Assembly (NCBI GenBank): GCA_039105265.1
Contig: JAPFFF010000019.1
Location: forward strand, 962,501 to 1,026,500
Direction: 5' to 3'
Length of the DNA stretch: 64,000 nucleotides
From: Tritrichomonas musculus
Taxonomy: Eukaryota; Parabasalia; Tritrichomonadida; Tritrichomonadidae
In this document: positions 46,401 to 54,827 of the stretch, piece after piece
Position numbering within the stretch: the stretch's first letter is position 1
How the letters are laid out: every line of letters starts with the position of its first letter
The notes under the pieces: generated by a model
Databases searched by the model: none
What the model was told of the DNA's origin: nothing
Seen by the model: the letters and a program-made list of their open reading frames with translations, nothing else
Position numbers and translations under genes: made by a program

Positions 46401-46819
46401 CAACAATAACTCATTATGCGCCAATTGAAGCTGGTGAAAATATTGAAGATTACGCACTTGGGAAACCTGTATTTATGTCTGGTCATGTATATAAAAATGT
46501 TAATGGTTCATTTGTGAGTTCTACTGCAACAGATTCAGTTGATTGCATTAGTAGTGTTAAAATAAATGGTTCATGGAAAGAGTATATTGGGGTAATCACT
46601 AGTATTGATAAAGAAAAAAATAACATTACATTCGCTACACATGGAGACTATTTATTTTATTTTGATGATGCTAATTTATATGCAATAGGTGATGTGATTC
46701 TATATGATGGAAGAATATTGGATGAAGATTATGCATTAACATTAAAGATTCAACAAAGTATTGTAGGAAAAGTGAGTGCAAAAATAAATGAACATATATT
46801 AGCGTTATTCAAAGCTTAA
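43484..46819 (+). pseudogene. C-type capsid gene joined to a tail-fibre-like tail
   Basis: The 5' part is a major capsid protein (start MTYYNAQTKNLGNDEGDVLS; DQLALQAWQLYPNAICGEIE; NATNITMMFPKSPADITCF). Near 45070 capsid similarity stops and the same frame enters fibre-type sequence. That part includes KRCAIDCGPI, EIRVLFHDTDGNPHNIVIVL and the shared C-terminal domain (ITHYAPIEAGENIEDYALGK, FATHGDYLFYFDDANLYAIG). The distal capsid part is missing. It looks like the result of a deletion or exchange between the capsid and fibre genes, and the capsid part is also broken in about one place. It shares its last bases with the convergent next gene. Confidence 0.65.
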
Positions 46820-47325
46820 ATGGCTATTTTGAGAGAAATCCCATATTTGATAAACTGTGAGTAAACATCATTATAAGCATACTTCATATCTTCAGTTTTA
46901 TTGTTTTTCGTTATGAGAATCTTTGAGATATATATTAATTTGTCGCTACTACAACATGAATTACATGCGATATCTTCATTTAATACTAATTCAACTTTAT
47001 CTGCATGTGTTAATAATTTAATCATATTCATTAATGATGTAGTATTGCAAACTAAATATGAATTGACTTTTAATGAATTATCTTCATAAACATTCACTAG
47101 CATTTCTAAAAATTTATTTTTTTGTTCAAGAGTCTCCATTTGATTATAATTCTTTAAATCCGATAATGAATTGCTTCTGCTGAGTGTTTTGGATGTATCA
47201 ATTTGTGGAATATTAGGATAAGGCAACTGTGTTATTTTGATATTAGTATTTTGTTCTTGCGATATAGTGGTATTATTCTTGCTTTTCGCTTCTGATGATA
47301 ATATGCGAGCTTGTCGTAAAGTCAT
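46816..47325 (-). CDS. Conserved Polinton protein with Cys cluster, C type (169 aa)
   Basis: The protein begins MTLRQARILSSEAKSKNNTT and aligns with those at 16554-17216 and 62147-62800. The conserved half reads NKFLEMLVNVYEDNSLKVNS, then ADKVELVLNEDIACNSCC and MKYAYNDVYSQFIKYGISLK. Cysteines are kept in the same place. Its stop (TAA) and the stop of the convergent fibre-tail gene share bases in a single TTAA. No known family. Confidence 0.6.
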   Translation of the reverse strand: MTLRQARILSSEAKSKNNTTISQEQNTNIKITQLPYPNIPQIDTSKTLSRSNSLSDLKNYNQMETLEQKNKFLEMLVNVYEDNSLKVNSYLVCNTTSLMNMIKLLTHADKVELVLNEDIACNSCCSSDKLIYISKILITKNNKTEDMKYAYNDVYSQFIKYGISLKIAI

Positions 47326-47332
47326 TTTTGTA

Positions 47333-47575
47333 TTATAAATAAAGATTGTTTACTGCTTTATTTAACAAATTTCTGACCTTCATATTATATTCATATTTGC
47401 GTTGAATCTTATTACGTTTTGCTATTTTTTTTGGATCAGTTGGCATAGGTTCCTTTAATATTTTTCGATAATATTGAAGACGTGATTTGATTTGTTTAAG
47501 TGTTGATGATGCAAATGTTTTTCTTTCGTGCCATTGTTTAAGAGGTGGTAGTGTGAGGCAATCTTGCTGGCTCAT
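47333..47575 (-). CDS. Small basic helical Polinton protein, C type (80 aa)
   Basis: The homologue is at 63092-63346, likewise just upstream of and divergent from an integrase gene. Shared core: LTLPPLK-x-x-HERK-x-FA, then SRLQYYRKIL-x-EP, then a basic segment KIAKRNKIQRKYEY and a C-terminal helix. Strong basic charge would fit nucleic-acid binding. The start lies 17 bp from the integrase start. Confidence 0.6.
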   Translation of the reverse strand: MSQQDCLTLPPLKQWHERKTFASSTLKQIKSRLQYYRKILKEPMPTDPKKIAKRNKIQRKYEYNMKVRNLLNKAVNNLYL

Positions 47576-47592
47576 TTAATACTAAATAAAAA
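47576..47592. promoter_or_regulatory. 17-bp divergent start region at integrase
   Basis: Seventeen bp (TTAATACTAAATAAAAA) separate divergent ATG codons of the small basic gene and the integrase. The preceding TCATT is initiator-like but lies inside the opposite gene's start codons. Inferred from spacing only. Confidence 0.3.
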
Positions 47593-49326
47593 ATGAATAC
47601 TAGTAATTTACTTTATAATAACACGGATAAAATAATAAATGCTATAATAAATGAAAAGAGATACAAAGATGATATAGCAGATATTGAAGGAAATAATGAT
47701 TTTATCTTTATTTACAATACAGTTAGAAAATGGATATGTAGAGAAATACATGACGCATTAACCGAAGATTTTCATTATAAACATGATACTTGGGATTATA
47801 GAAATATTACATATTATTATGACAAAATATTTACAGAAAATGATAATATACAAATAAGGAATTTTATATCAATTAACTACAAAGAAATTCATGAAAAATT
47901 ACTTGATAGTATAGCATATCAGAGGCATAAAAACTATATGAATACATATCAAAAGTGTAAAAATAGATTATTCGAAAAACTGAATAACAAACAAAAATAT
48001 ACTATAAGTCAAGCACGTTCATTATTATCAGAAAATAATAAACTTTCAATAACTGAAGATGATTTTAGAAGATTATATGATATATTTGTTGAAGAATGGA
48101 ATAAAAGACAAGAAGCTGAGACACCTCAAAGACACATATTAAGGAACACATTCAATGACAAACTAAATGATTTTGTCGTATTTAATCATGAAAGATTATT
48201 AAATAAAGATGAATTCGCTAGAGTTAGTCAAAATTGGGGGCCAACATCATTATCACTTGATGAATGGTATGATAGATATGTTAACAAATTTTATTATCAG
48301 CCAACAACGTATACTACCTATACTATTCCAGAAGAGCAAAATTATATTGGATTTAAATCAGAGAACAAAATAAGAGCATTACAAAGAATATTTCCTGGTA
48401 AGAAGGTTAATATATATGAACATACATCATATTTCCCATTAAAATCAAATAAAAAGTATCAATTGCATAAAGTATCATCGAGATATTCATATATTATTGA
48501 TTTGATGTTTGTAGATAAACTGTGTTATCTTGTTATGATAAACGTTAACACAAGATATTTATATGTTGAATTAGTGAACCAAATTTTGTTTGACAATGGA
48601 GATTCGCGAAGCGAACTTGACTTTGTCAAAAAAATAGATGCGAAAAGACAACGCTTTGCTAAATATGAAAAATCAGCTGATAATTATTTAAAGACACTCG
48701 ATAAAATAATAAAATCAGGTGTCATTATTAAGCATTTAACATTTGATGGAGAAGGTTCGTTTAACTCGAGAAAGGCACAAAATTATTATAATTCTCATGG
48801 TATTCACTGGAGAACTGCACCAAGAATGAAAATGGGTAATTATCCAGATTTTATGAAACGTGAGCAGAAACAAACAAAAACTGACCCTATGCATAGTTCA
48901 TTAGGGTTGATTGATAGAGTTATTAGAACATTAAGAGATATGGCTTATAACATGAGAGTAGGAATTATTACACCATCTATTATGAATGAATTAGTGAGAC
49001 AATATAATAATGCACCACATAAAACATTATCTAAATATGCTGGCAAAAGCGTATCACCAAAGATGGTCCAAGAAGATAAAGAACTTGAATCATATATTGT
49101 TATGAATATATGCAAAGAGAACTATAATATTATGATGAGTAATGGATTTTATTTAAATAAAGGTATGAGTGTTAAACTGTATAATGAAAAGGATGGAATG
49201 ATGAAAAGAAGGACAAATGTGCAACCAGGTAAATATAAAGTTATTGGGTTTGCTAATGGATTATATAGAGTTGTTGATGAAAAAAATAATATTCAATCAA
49301 TACCACGTTTTAAATTAGCTGCTTAA
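47593..49326 (+). CDS. Polinton integrase, C type (577 aa)
   Basis: An rve-fold integrase. The N-terminal 240 residues are helical and charged. The core begins at RYSYIIDLMFVDKLCYLVMI (near 295; first acidic motif), continues with HLTFDGEGSFNSRKAQNYYN (near 378; second), and SLGLIDRVIRTLRDMAYNM (near 435; third acidic position), then YNNAPHKTL. The end is a small beta barrel-like segment (NVQPGKYKVIGFANGLYRVV), like the chromo/SH3-type tails of retroviral-type integrases. Length fits a full Polinton integrase and the frame is open. It would catalyse insertion of the element. Convergent with the polymerase piece, 20 bp away. Confidence 0.85.
   Translation: MNTSNLLYNNTDKIINAIINEKRYKDDIADIEGNNDFIFIYNTVRKWICREIHDALTEDFHYKHDTWDYRNITYYYDKIFTENDNIQIRNFISINYKEIHEKLLDSIAYQRHKNYMNTYQKCKNRLFEKLNNKQKYTISQARSLLSENNKLSITEDDFRRLYDIFVEEWNKRQEAETPQRHILRNTFNDKLNDFVVFNHERLLNKDEFARVSQNWGPTSLSLDEWYDRYVNKFYYQPTTYTTYTIPEEQNYIGFKSENKIRALQRIFPGKKVNIYEHTSYFPLKSNKKYQLHKVSSRYSYIIDLMFVDKLCYLVMINVNTRYLYVELVNQILFDNGDSRSELDFVKKIDAKRQRFAKYEKSADNYLKTLDKIIKSGVIIKHLTFDGEGSFNSRKAQNYYNSHGIHWRTAPRMKMGNYPDFMKREQKQTKTDPMHSSLGLIDRVIRTLRDMAYNMRVGIITPSIMNELVRQYNNAPHKTLSKYAGKSVSPKMVQEDKELESYIVMNICKENYNIMMSNGFYLNKGMSVKLYNEKDGMMKRRTNVQPGKYKVIGFANGLYRVVDEKNNIQSIPRFKLAA
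48603..48615. repeat. Short hairpin within integrase gene
   Basis: TTCGC and GCGAA flank GAA and encode DSRSEL. GC content is locally high. It could belong to the short hairpin inserts; short enough to be chance. Confidence 0.3.
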
Positions 49327-49346
49327 AATATTCATCTATACTCATT

Positions 49347-50310
49347 CTATTCGTAAAGATTTGTAAAATACAAATCTATATTACCTTCAGTATAATCAGT
49401 TTTTATACATCTTTCGAATTTTTTTCTAGTGGATACTGTCATATTTTTGTTCATATCGAAACATGGTTGACCTTTTGCTAAATCAAATGTTATAGAGTTT
49501 CCATTATATAATGTTTCATATAATTTCATAACATCTCCATTAAAATCTTCATTATATTTGTACTTGATAGAATTTTGTGTAAGTCCTTTGCCACGAATCA
49601 TATATGCTATATCACCTGTGGAATCTTGTAGTTTATCAATATACATCTTTTTCATCAAAAAGAATGATTCAATTGCTTGAGGCATTTCTTTGTGGCCATT
49701 TATCTCTGGGAAATCTGAGTGGAATTGGCCAAGATTTTTACCTATGAGTTCTCTATTATATTTATCTCTAAATGCTTTCTCTAATTTTGGTAAATCAGCG
49801 GATTCTATATGCATGCTATCTGTATCTTGGTAATAAATGTGGCATCCTATATCAAAAGCTAAACACATTACTTCATTCATAATTCTCTTAGACATAGACA
49901 AAACTTGAATACCTAACAATGAAAAATTAAAATGTTTATCTATTTGTTTTAGAGTCTTAACTGCGTGAATGTTAGAGTTGTTCAATTGAATATCTTCAAC
50001 TATTTTATTATAATTCTTCTGCCAAAATTTATCTAATTCATCTCCTTCACGTAAATATTTATAATCTTTCTCAACTGGTTTCTCAATTGTTTTACCATAA
50101 CATGAATTCATAATAAGTTTATAGAGATTTGGTAATGGATTATTTTGCTTTTTATATTCAAGTCTTTTATTGAAGATATCACTGATGCAATCTCTTATTC
50201 TATAATCTTTTTTACCATCCCAATAGTATCCACGTAAAATGTTAAACTCTATCTTTTGAAACTCTATGTAATCCTCTAATGTGATATTATCAACAATCAT
50301 TTTAATGGTT
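49347..50310 (-). pseudogene. Protein-primed DNA polymerase B, C-terminal piece
   Basis: The motifs LYKLIMNSCYGKT (motif B, K-x-x-x-N-S-x-Y-G) and YYQDTDSMHI (motif C, the catalytic Y-x-D-T-D-S) identify family B DNA polymerase of the protein-primed Polinton type. MKKMYIDKL and a RGKGL block follow, typical of the palm and thumb. Only about 320 residues remain of a protein that normally exceeds 1000. The genuine sequence begins near GGQTIKMIVDNITLEDY, and DNA beyond belongs to a capsid gene of another element. A fossil piece of the replication gene of element C. Confidence 0.9.
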
Positions 50311-51786
50311 TGTCCTCCGTTCAAGTTGGAAGTTGATACAAAAGCTGGTGGCATCAGAGATAGTATTCTTATAACGTGTTCCGTCAGGTGCATTCAAAGA
50401 TATTGTCCAAGAATCTTCAAGTTCATGGGATGGTCTGAGAGAGCCATCTAATTCATTACTTATTAATTGATATTGATAGAAACGTGGACCAATAGTTGAA
50501 TCAAATTCTGTATCTGGATACTTAACATTGTTGATGGTGAGCTGTACATTCTGGTACATAATATTATCGAAACATGTTATTTCATTAGTTCTTTTTGGGA
50601 ACATGACTGTGATGTTGGTAGCATTTGAAAGAGCAATTGATTTAGAAACATCTAGACCTGCATCTGTTGCAAGACCTTGGAAACCTTCACGTACAAGTTG
50701 CTGAGATGGAATTAGAAGAGGTGTGTTGAGTTCACGAATGAGTCCATTGAGGCAGTCAGGTTTGATTCCAAAGCCAGCAAGATCTGATTTCATGGTTACA
50801 ATGGTTCCCCCACGACAGTTAAGAATTACTTCTTCAGTCTTGTATGCAATGACTTTAGTGGAATCACTAAGGACTGGAAGTGTTTGGAAACCATCATTTT
50901 GCAAATCATTTGAACCATCTTGAGGAGCATCTGCAAGCTTGTATTCAGTTACAATTGTTGCTGGAGAACCAATTTGAGAGAACTTGTTTGAGATTGTTAT
51001 ACTGGCTGGAACGTCTTGCTCTATGGTAGAACAGTTAAGGAGTTCTTCACTTTCTTTAACAACAGATGGTTGGACTTGATGCCAAACTAATACTTCTGTT
51101 GATGATTTAATTTCTTCTTCAATCTCTCCACAAATGGAGTTTGGATAGAGTTGCCAAGCTTGGAATGCAAGCTGATCTGTAAAGTAAATGGATGCTTCAA
51201 ATGTGACTCTATGAGGTTTACCGTCTGCAAGTAATGTAAGTGGAACGTAAACACCACATACTGAAGGGCTCATGCGAGATGTATTCTCCCACAAAGAATA
51301 CCTGTGTTTGGCAGGCTCTTTGGCATCAATTGGTTTGATAGAATTGTATGCAAATGATTCACGAATGAGTTCATCTTGCTGATATTCTTTAAGCATAACG
51401 TTATCAATCCATAAGCGAGCATCTGAAAAGAGTTCTACAGCATGATTGAAGCCAATGAATATACGATTTAAGTTGGATGTATCATCATCTAAATGCAATT
51501 CTTTGTTGAGTTGGACTACAAGATCAAGCTTTGCTGTAACGAAATTCTTTTCCATTTGTGAGATGGTATGACCTTGATGTGTCCATTTGATTTTCGTTTT
51601 GGTTCCAATTGGCATGGGAGCATCTTTATCATCAACATCTTCTGTAAACCATCCAAATGTATGATCTCCACCATTGTATGCAATGAGATTTCGAAGTTTT
51701 GATTGGAAGAATTTTAGGACATCACCTTCGTCATTACCGGTGTTCTTGAGTTGAGCGTTCTGATATGTCATTCTTTGAGCTTGCAT
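50311..51786 (-). pseudogene. Polinton major capsid protein, D type (truncated)
   Basis: The protein begins MQAQRMTYQNAQLKNTGNDE, with KFFQSKLRNLIAYNGGDHTF, DQLAFQAWQLYPNSICGEIE and NATNITVMFPKRTNEITCFD. It resembles the C capsid protein most. It lacks the roughly 80 C-terminal residues present in the B proteins: similarity ends after INFQLER, where polymerase DNA of the C element begins. Divergent from the amphipathic gene, 56 bp apart. Confidence 0.7.
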
Positions 51787-51842
51787 TAAAAAAGATTCGT
51801 GTGAAGTTACATTTTTGAGATTTTAATACAAACCCAAAGAAA

Positions 51843-52190
51843 ATGGCATTCGGGACCTGGTTTAAGGACTTGCTGGTGAAAGGAAAGAATTTCATAAAGA
51901 AAGCATCTCCATACATTCGTAAGGGAATTGAAATAGCACGAAAAGTTGGACCTATGTTTGGTGATACAGTTGGCGGCATCGTTAATAGTATTGCTAATGG
52001 AGCTGATTACTTACTCAATAAAGTTGCACCAAATCCACCTAAAACAAACCCAATCAGACCAAAACCTTTACCAATAGATTTCACAAATTTCGATTCAATA
52101 ATTAAAGACGATTCAAACAATAAGGTGGAAATGATTCAAAGACCAATTCTTGGTGGGAATAAAGGTAGACTAACTCCAATCTTGAAGTGA
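51843..52190 (+). CDS. Glycine-rich amphipathic protein, D type (115 aa)
   Basis: The protein begins MAFGTWFKDLLVKGKNFIKK; YIRKGIEIARKVGPMFGDTV and GGIVNSIANGADYLLNK follow, with a Pro-rich linker and a C-terminal IQRPILGGNKGRLTPILK. It is homologous to the C protein at 43103-43429. The amphipathic N terminus suggests membrane or capsid-interior activity. It is divergent from the capsid gene. Confidence 0.65.
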   Translation: MAFGTWFKDLLVKGKNFIKKASPYIRKGIEIARKVGPMFGDTVGGIVNSIANGADYLLNKVAPNPPKTNPIRPKPLPIDFTNFDSIIKDDSNNKVEMIQRPILGGNKGRLTPILK

Positions 52191-52245
52191 TTTAAATGAG
52201 TCCATTGATGGTTTAATGTGATTGTTTATTTTTATGTGATACCAA

Positions 52246-52599
52246 ATGGAAGTAAAAGTGATTGGACCCATTAAAGAATATTTGAAAACATTTAATACTC
52301 CAGATGAATTCAATCTGTGGTATGCAAAAAATAAAGACGAGATTGATAAGATTACGACTCATAAACTTAATAAGATGTATTACATTGAGGGATATCGTAT
52401 TACCAAAATCAAAGGTGTACTATGTTTAAAGAAAGCTGTCAAGAAACAGGTAGATGAATCACAAAATGATCCACAAATTGATCGTGAAAATGAGTCTGCA
52501 ATCTTGGATATACAGAATGAAATAGAGCAACTCAAAAGTGATATTCTTGCAATCAAGACAGCTATCAACGACATTGTTAAAGCAATTAATGGTGAATAA
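52246..52599 (+). CDS. Coiled-coil Polinton protein, D type (117 aa)
   Basis: The protein begins MEVKVIGPIKEYLKTFNTPD, with EFNLWYAKNKDEIDKITTHK and MYYIEGYRITKIKGVLCLKK, then a coiled coil (IQNEIEQLKSDILAIKTAIN). It is the D form of the family at 20302, 32616 and 42697, again next to the amphipathic gene. Role unknown; probably virion assembly. Confidence 0.65.
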   Translation: MEVKVIGPIKEYLKTFNTPDEFNLWYAKNKDEIDKITTHKLNKMYYIEGYRITKIKGVLCLKKAVKKQVDESQNDPQIDRENESAILDIQNEIEQLKSDILAIKTAINDIVKAINGE

Positions 52600-52658
52600 T
52601 ATTCTTAAAACCTTTTTTGCAAATATTTTTGAATCCATTTTCATTAGGATTTTGCGAC

Positions 52659-52674
52659 TGCGTGATTTCACGCA
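52659..52674. repeat. Intergenic GC-rich hairpin
   Basis: TGCGTG and CACGCA flank ATTT, in the 143-bp gap before the ATPase gene. It could be a short-insert family member or a transcript-end structure of the coiled-coil gene. Confidence 0.4.
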
Positions 52675-52742
52675 CTCATGTTTTTGGACATATTTTGAGA
52701 CTTTTGCAAGCCTATGTTTGCATCCATTTTAATTAACTGTAA

Positions 52743-53564
52743 ATGTATAATCAAAGCTTTATGACTTCGTTTGGGAATCAAGACTCATTCAGCTACGTTC
52801 ATGATATGGTTAGAGATTGCTTGAGAAGAAATAAAGGGCAAGTCACGAATGCATTGATCAGAAAGATTCACAAAGACATCAATATTTACTATAATTCTGT
52901 GAATATATTCGTTGGCAAACAAGGTTCCGGAAAGACGTTATCAGCAATTGAAGAAATCATTAAAATAGCTTCAATTCCAAATGCAGCACATCTTCTCATA
53001 TATGTATCCAAAACAGGTGAACAGAAAGATGTTACATTTGAGTCGTTGAGGGAACTCATTGAAATACCAATAGCATATGTTTCCCAAGAGAATGCTGAAG
53101 AATATGTTAATGCATTATTGAATTATAAGCAACTATATTACACAATAAGGAAGGAACATTTAGAGAATCAAATCATTGATGAGCAACGAATCGAGATATT
53201 CAGAGCATTGAAAGTTAATGATTTTCGTGCACCAATGTTGCATACCTTGATACTATTTGATGATATTGCTAATAACAAATTACTTGCAAATGAGAAATCA
53301 TATTTCAACAATCTGATGACTACATGTCGACATAACCATATATCATTCTTCTTGAATGTTCAGTTCTGGAAATCGCTATCAACAACCATTAAATCAAATG
53401 TCTCTACTGTATTCGTATTTGGGACATATTCAAAAGAGCAGTTGAGATACATTACTCATCAGATTACTATGAGCATATCATTTGATGAATTGTATGAGCG
53501 ATACAAAAATATGAATAAACATCATAAGATCATAATCGATTGCAATAATGGAAATGTAATATAG
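52743..53564 (+). CDS. A32-like genome packaging ATPase, D type (273 aa)
   Basis: Walker A is GKQGSGKT near residue 58 and Walker B is LHTLILFDDIAN near 175, followed by TTCRHNHISFFLNVQFWK, the equivalent of RRCRHTNITYFLLIQGWK in C. It belongs to the FtsK-HerA/A32 packaging group. Orientation is the same as the coiled-coil gene, whereas in C the two genes converge, so the gene has been flipped in one lineage. Start context TGTAAATG. The frame is uninterrupted. Confidence 0.85.
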   Translation: MYNQSFMTSFGNQDSFSYVHDMVRDCLRRNKGQVTNALIRKIHKDINIYYNSVNIFVGKQGSGKTLSAIEEIIKIASIPNAAHLLIYVSKTGEQKDVTFESLRELIEIPIAYVSQENAEEYVNALLNYKQLYYTIRKEHLENQIIDEQRIEIFRALKVNDFRAPMLHTLILFDDIANNKLLANEKSYFNNLMTTCRHNHISFFLNVQFWKSLSTTIKSNVSTVFVFGTYSKEQLRYITHQITMSISFDELYERYKNMNKHHKIIIDCNNGNVI

Positions 53565-53598
53565 AATATGTTCTGAAACGATTCACAAAGTATTATTT

Positions 53599-54810
53599 TT
53601 ATTCATAGATTGCTTGCATTTGTCGTTGTTTCATGGCCCATGAATTTGTTAATGAATTTCTGAAATTGTCATTTCTATTTAATGATGCAACAATCTTGTT
53701 CTTGACTTCATTGATGAAATGTTCTCTTTGTGTTGATAACATGGTATGAACATATGCTTTGACACGTTCTTTAACAGCTGCTTTATTGAATAACCATTGT
53801 TCGAATTGTTTAGTACATAAGCTTCCATTAGTCCAATTGACTTCATAATCTGGAGTTGATCTACGCTTCATTGAAGCGAAATCTTGACGCAATGCTGGCA
53901 ACTGGTCACGAATTGAATTAAGGAATGGAATCTTAACATTAGTATCATAGAATTTAGAAGCCATTGTTGCTTCATATGCTTTCTTTCCACTGAGATCTAT
54001 TGCAATACTACGTGCTAATTTAGCTTTCTCAACGTTATTACCTGCTACCTGACGGAATGCTGCTTTACAAGCTGGAGCGACAATCAATTGTGCGAATGCC
54101 CTATATGGAGAGAATTTAGTAGGTGCATGAGTTGTATGTTTCTTATATTATATTCTGAATTCTTCAGTAGTTGGATCTTCTCCACCCCATGCAGTGATCT
54201 CAGACATATCATCGTTATATTCAGGTGCATAATATTCATCATTTAAGAATTTGCGATATGACGTTTCTTTACGTTGTTGTGGTGTTGGATGTGTTCGATA
54301 ATATTCACCTTTGAATGGAAAATCTGATGCTTTGGTTGTGTATCCATTAACTGCTACAATCTTGCCATCACGTCTGACAACATATTCATCAATTCCATCT
54401 CCATCAAGGTCTTCAGAACCACCTGTATATCTATTATTTCCACCAGTTGGTTTGGCATTCCATATACCGAATTGACCTGGCATGAAGTTTGCGGATCTGA
54501 CAATATCACGTGCTTGTCTACTGCTAACGAGATTCTTTAATGTATGCTGCTTGATGTCTTCAGCATCTTCTGAATTATAATTGAAACCAATTGGAATTCT
54601 AGCTGTATGTCTACGTTTGTGAACCTCTGCAGGTAATTCTTCTGCTGGGAAATGTTGATCATAAGCGAGTTGTCTTTCTCTTTTTGGTGGACGAATTTGA
54701 ATGACTTCTCCAACTTCAGGTATTGCTTGCTCTTCTGGTGCTTGCTCTTCTGGTACTGGGAGTGCTGGTATATCTGACATTTGCCTTGACGCAAAAATAT
54801 TATCAAGCAT
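53599..54810 (-). pseudogene. D-x-N-G-D protein, D type (interrupted)
   Basis: The protein begins MLDNIFASRQMSDIPALPV (a second methionine at 54780 is equally plausible). A P/E-rich leader and RPPKRERQL follow, then SSRQARDIVRSANFMPGQF and the family hallmark EDLDGDGIDEYVVRRDGK with VAVNGYTTKASDFPF. The helical C-terminal part (RDQLPALRQDFASMKRRS) corresponds to the end of the C protein. It is the shortest version of the family. The gene looks broken in about one place. A 15-bp hairpin (CGCTTC/GAAGCG, 53864-53878) lies inside it. Confidence 0.65.
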
Positions 54811-54827
54811 CTTTTGATATGATTAAT

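Larger units (their letters stand above)
39335..50310. mobile_element. C-type Polinton, incomplete fossil
   Basis: It holds, in order, a 166-aa protein, the D-x-N-G-D protein, packaging ATPase, coiled-coil protein, amphipathic protein, capsid gene joined to a fibre tail, two small proteins, a full-length integrase, and a C-terminal piece of protein-primed polymerase. The right limit is an abrupt junction inside the polymerase gene against the D-type capsid gene. No terminal inverted repeats were identified. Several genes are uninterrupted; at least two are broken or truncated. Confidence 0.7.
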
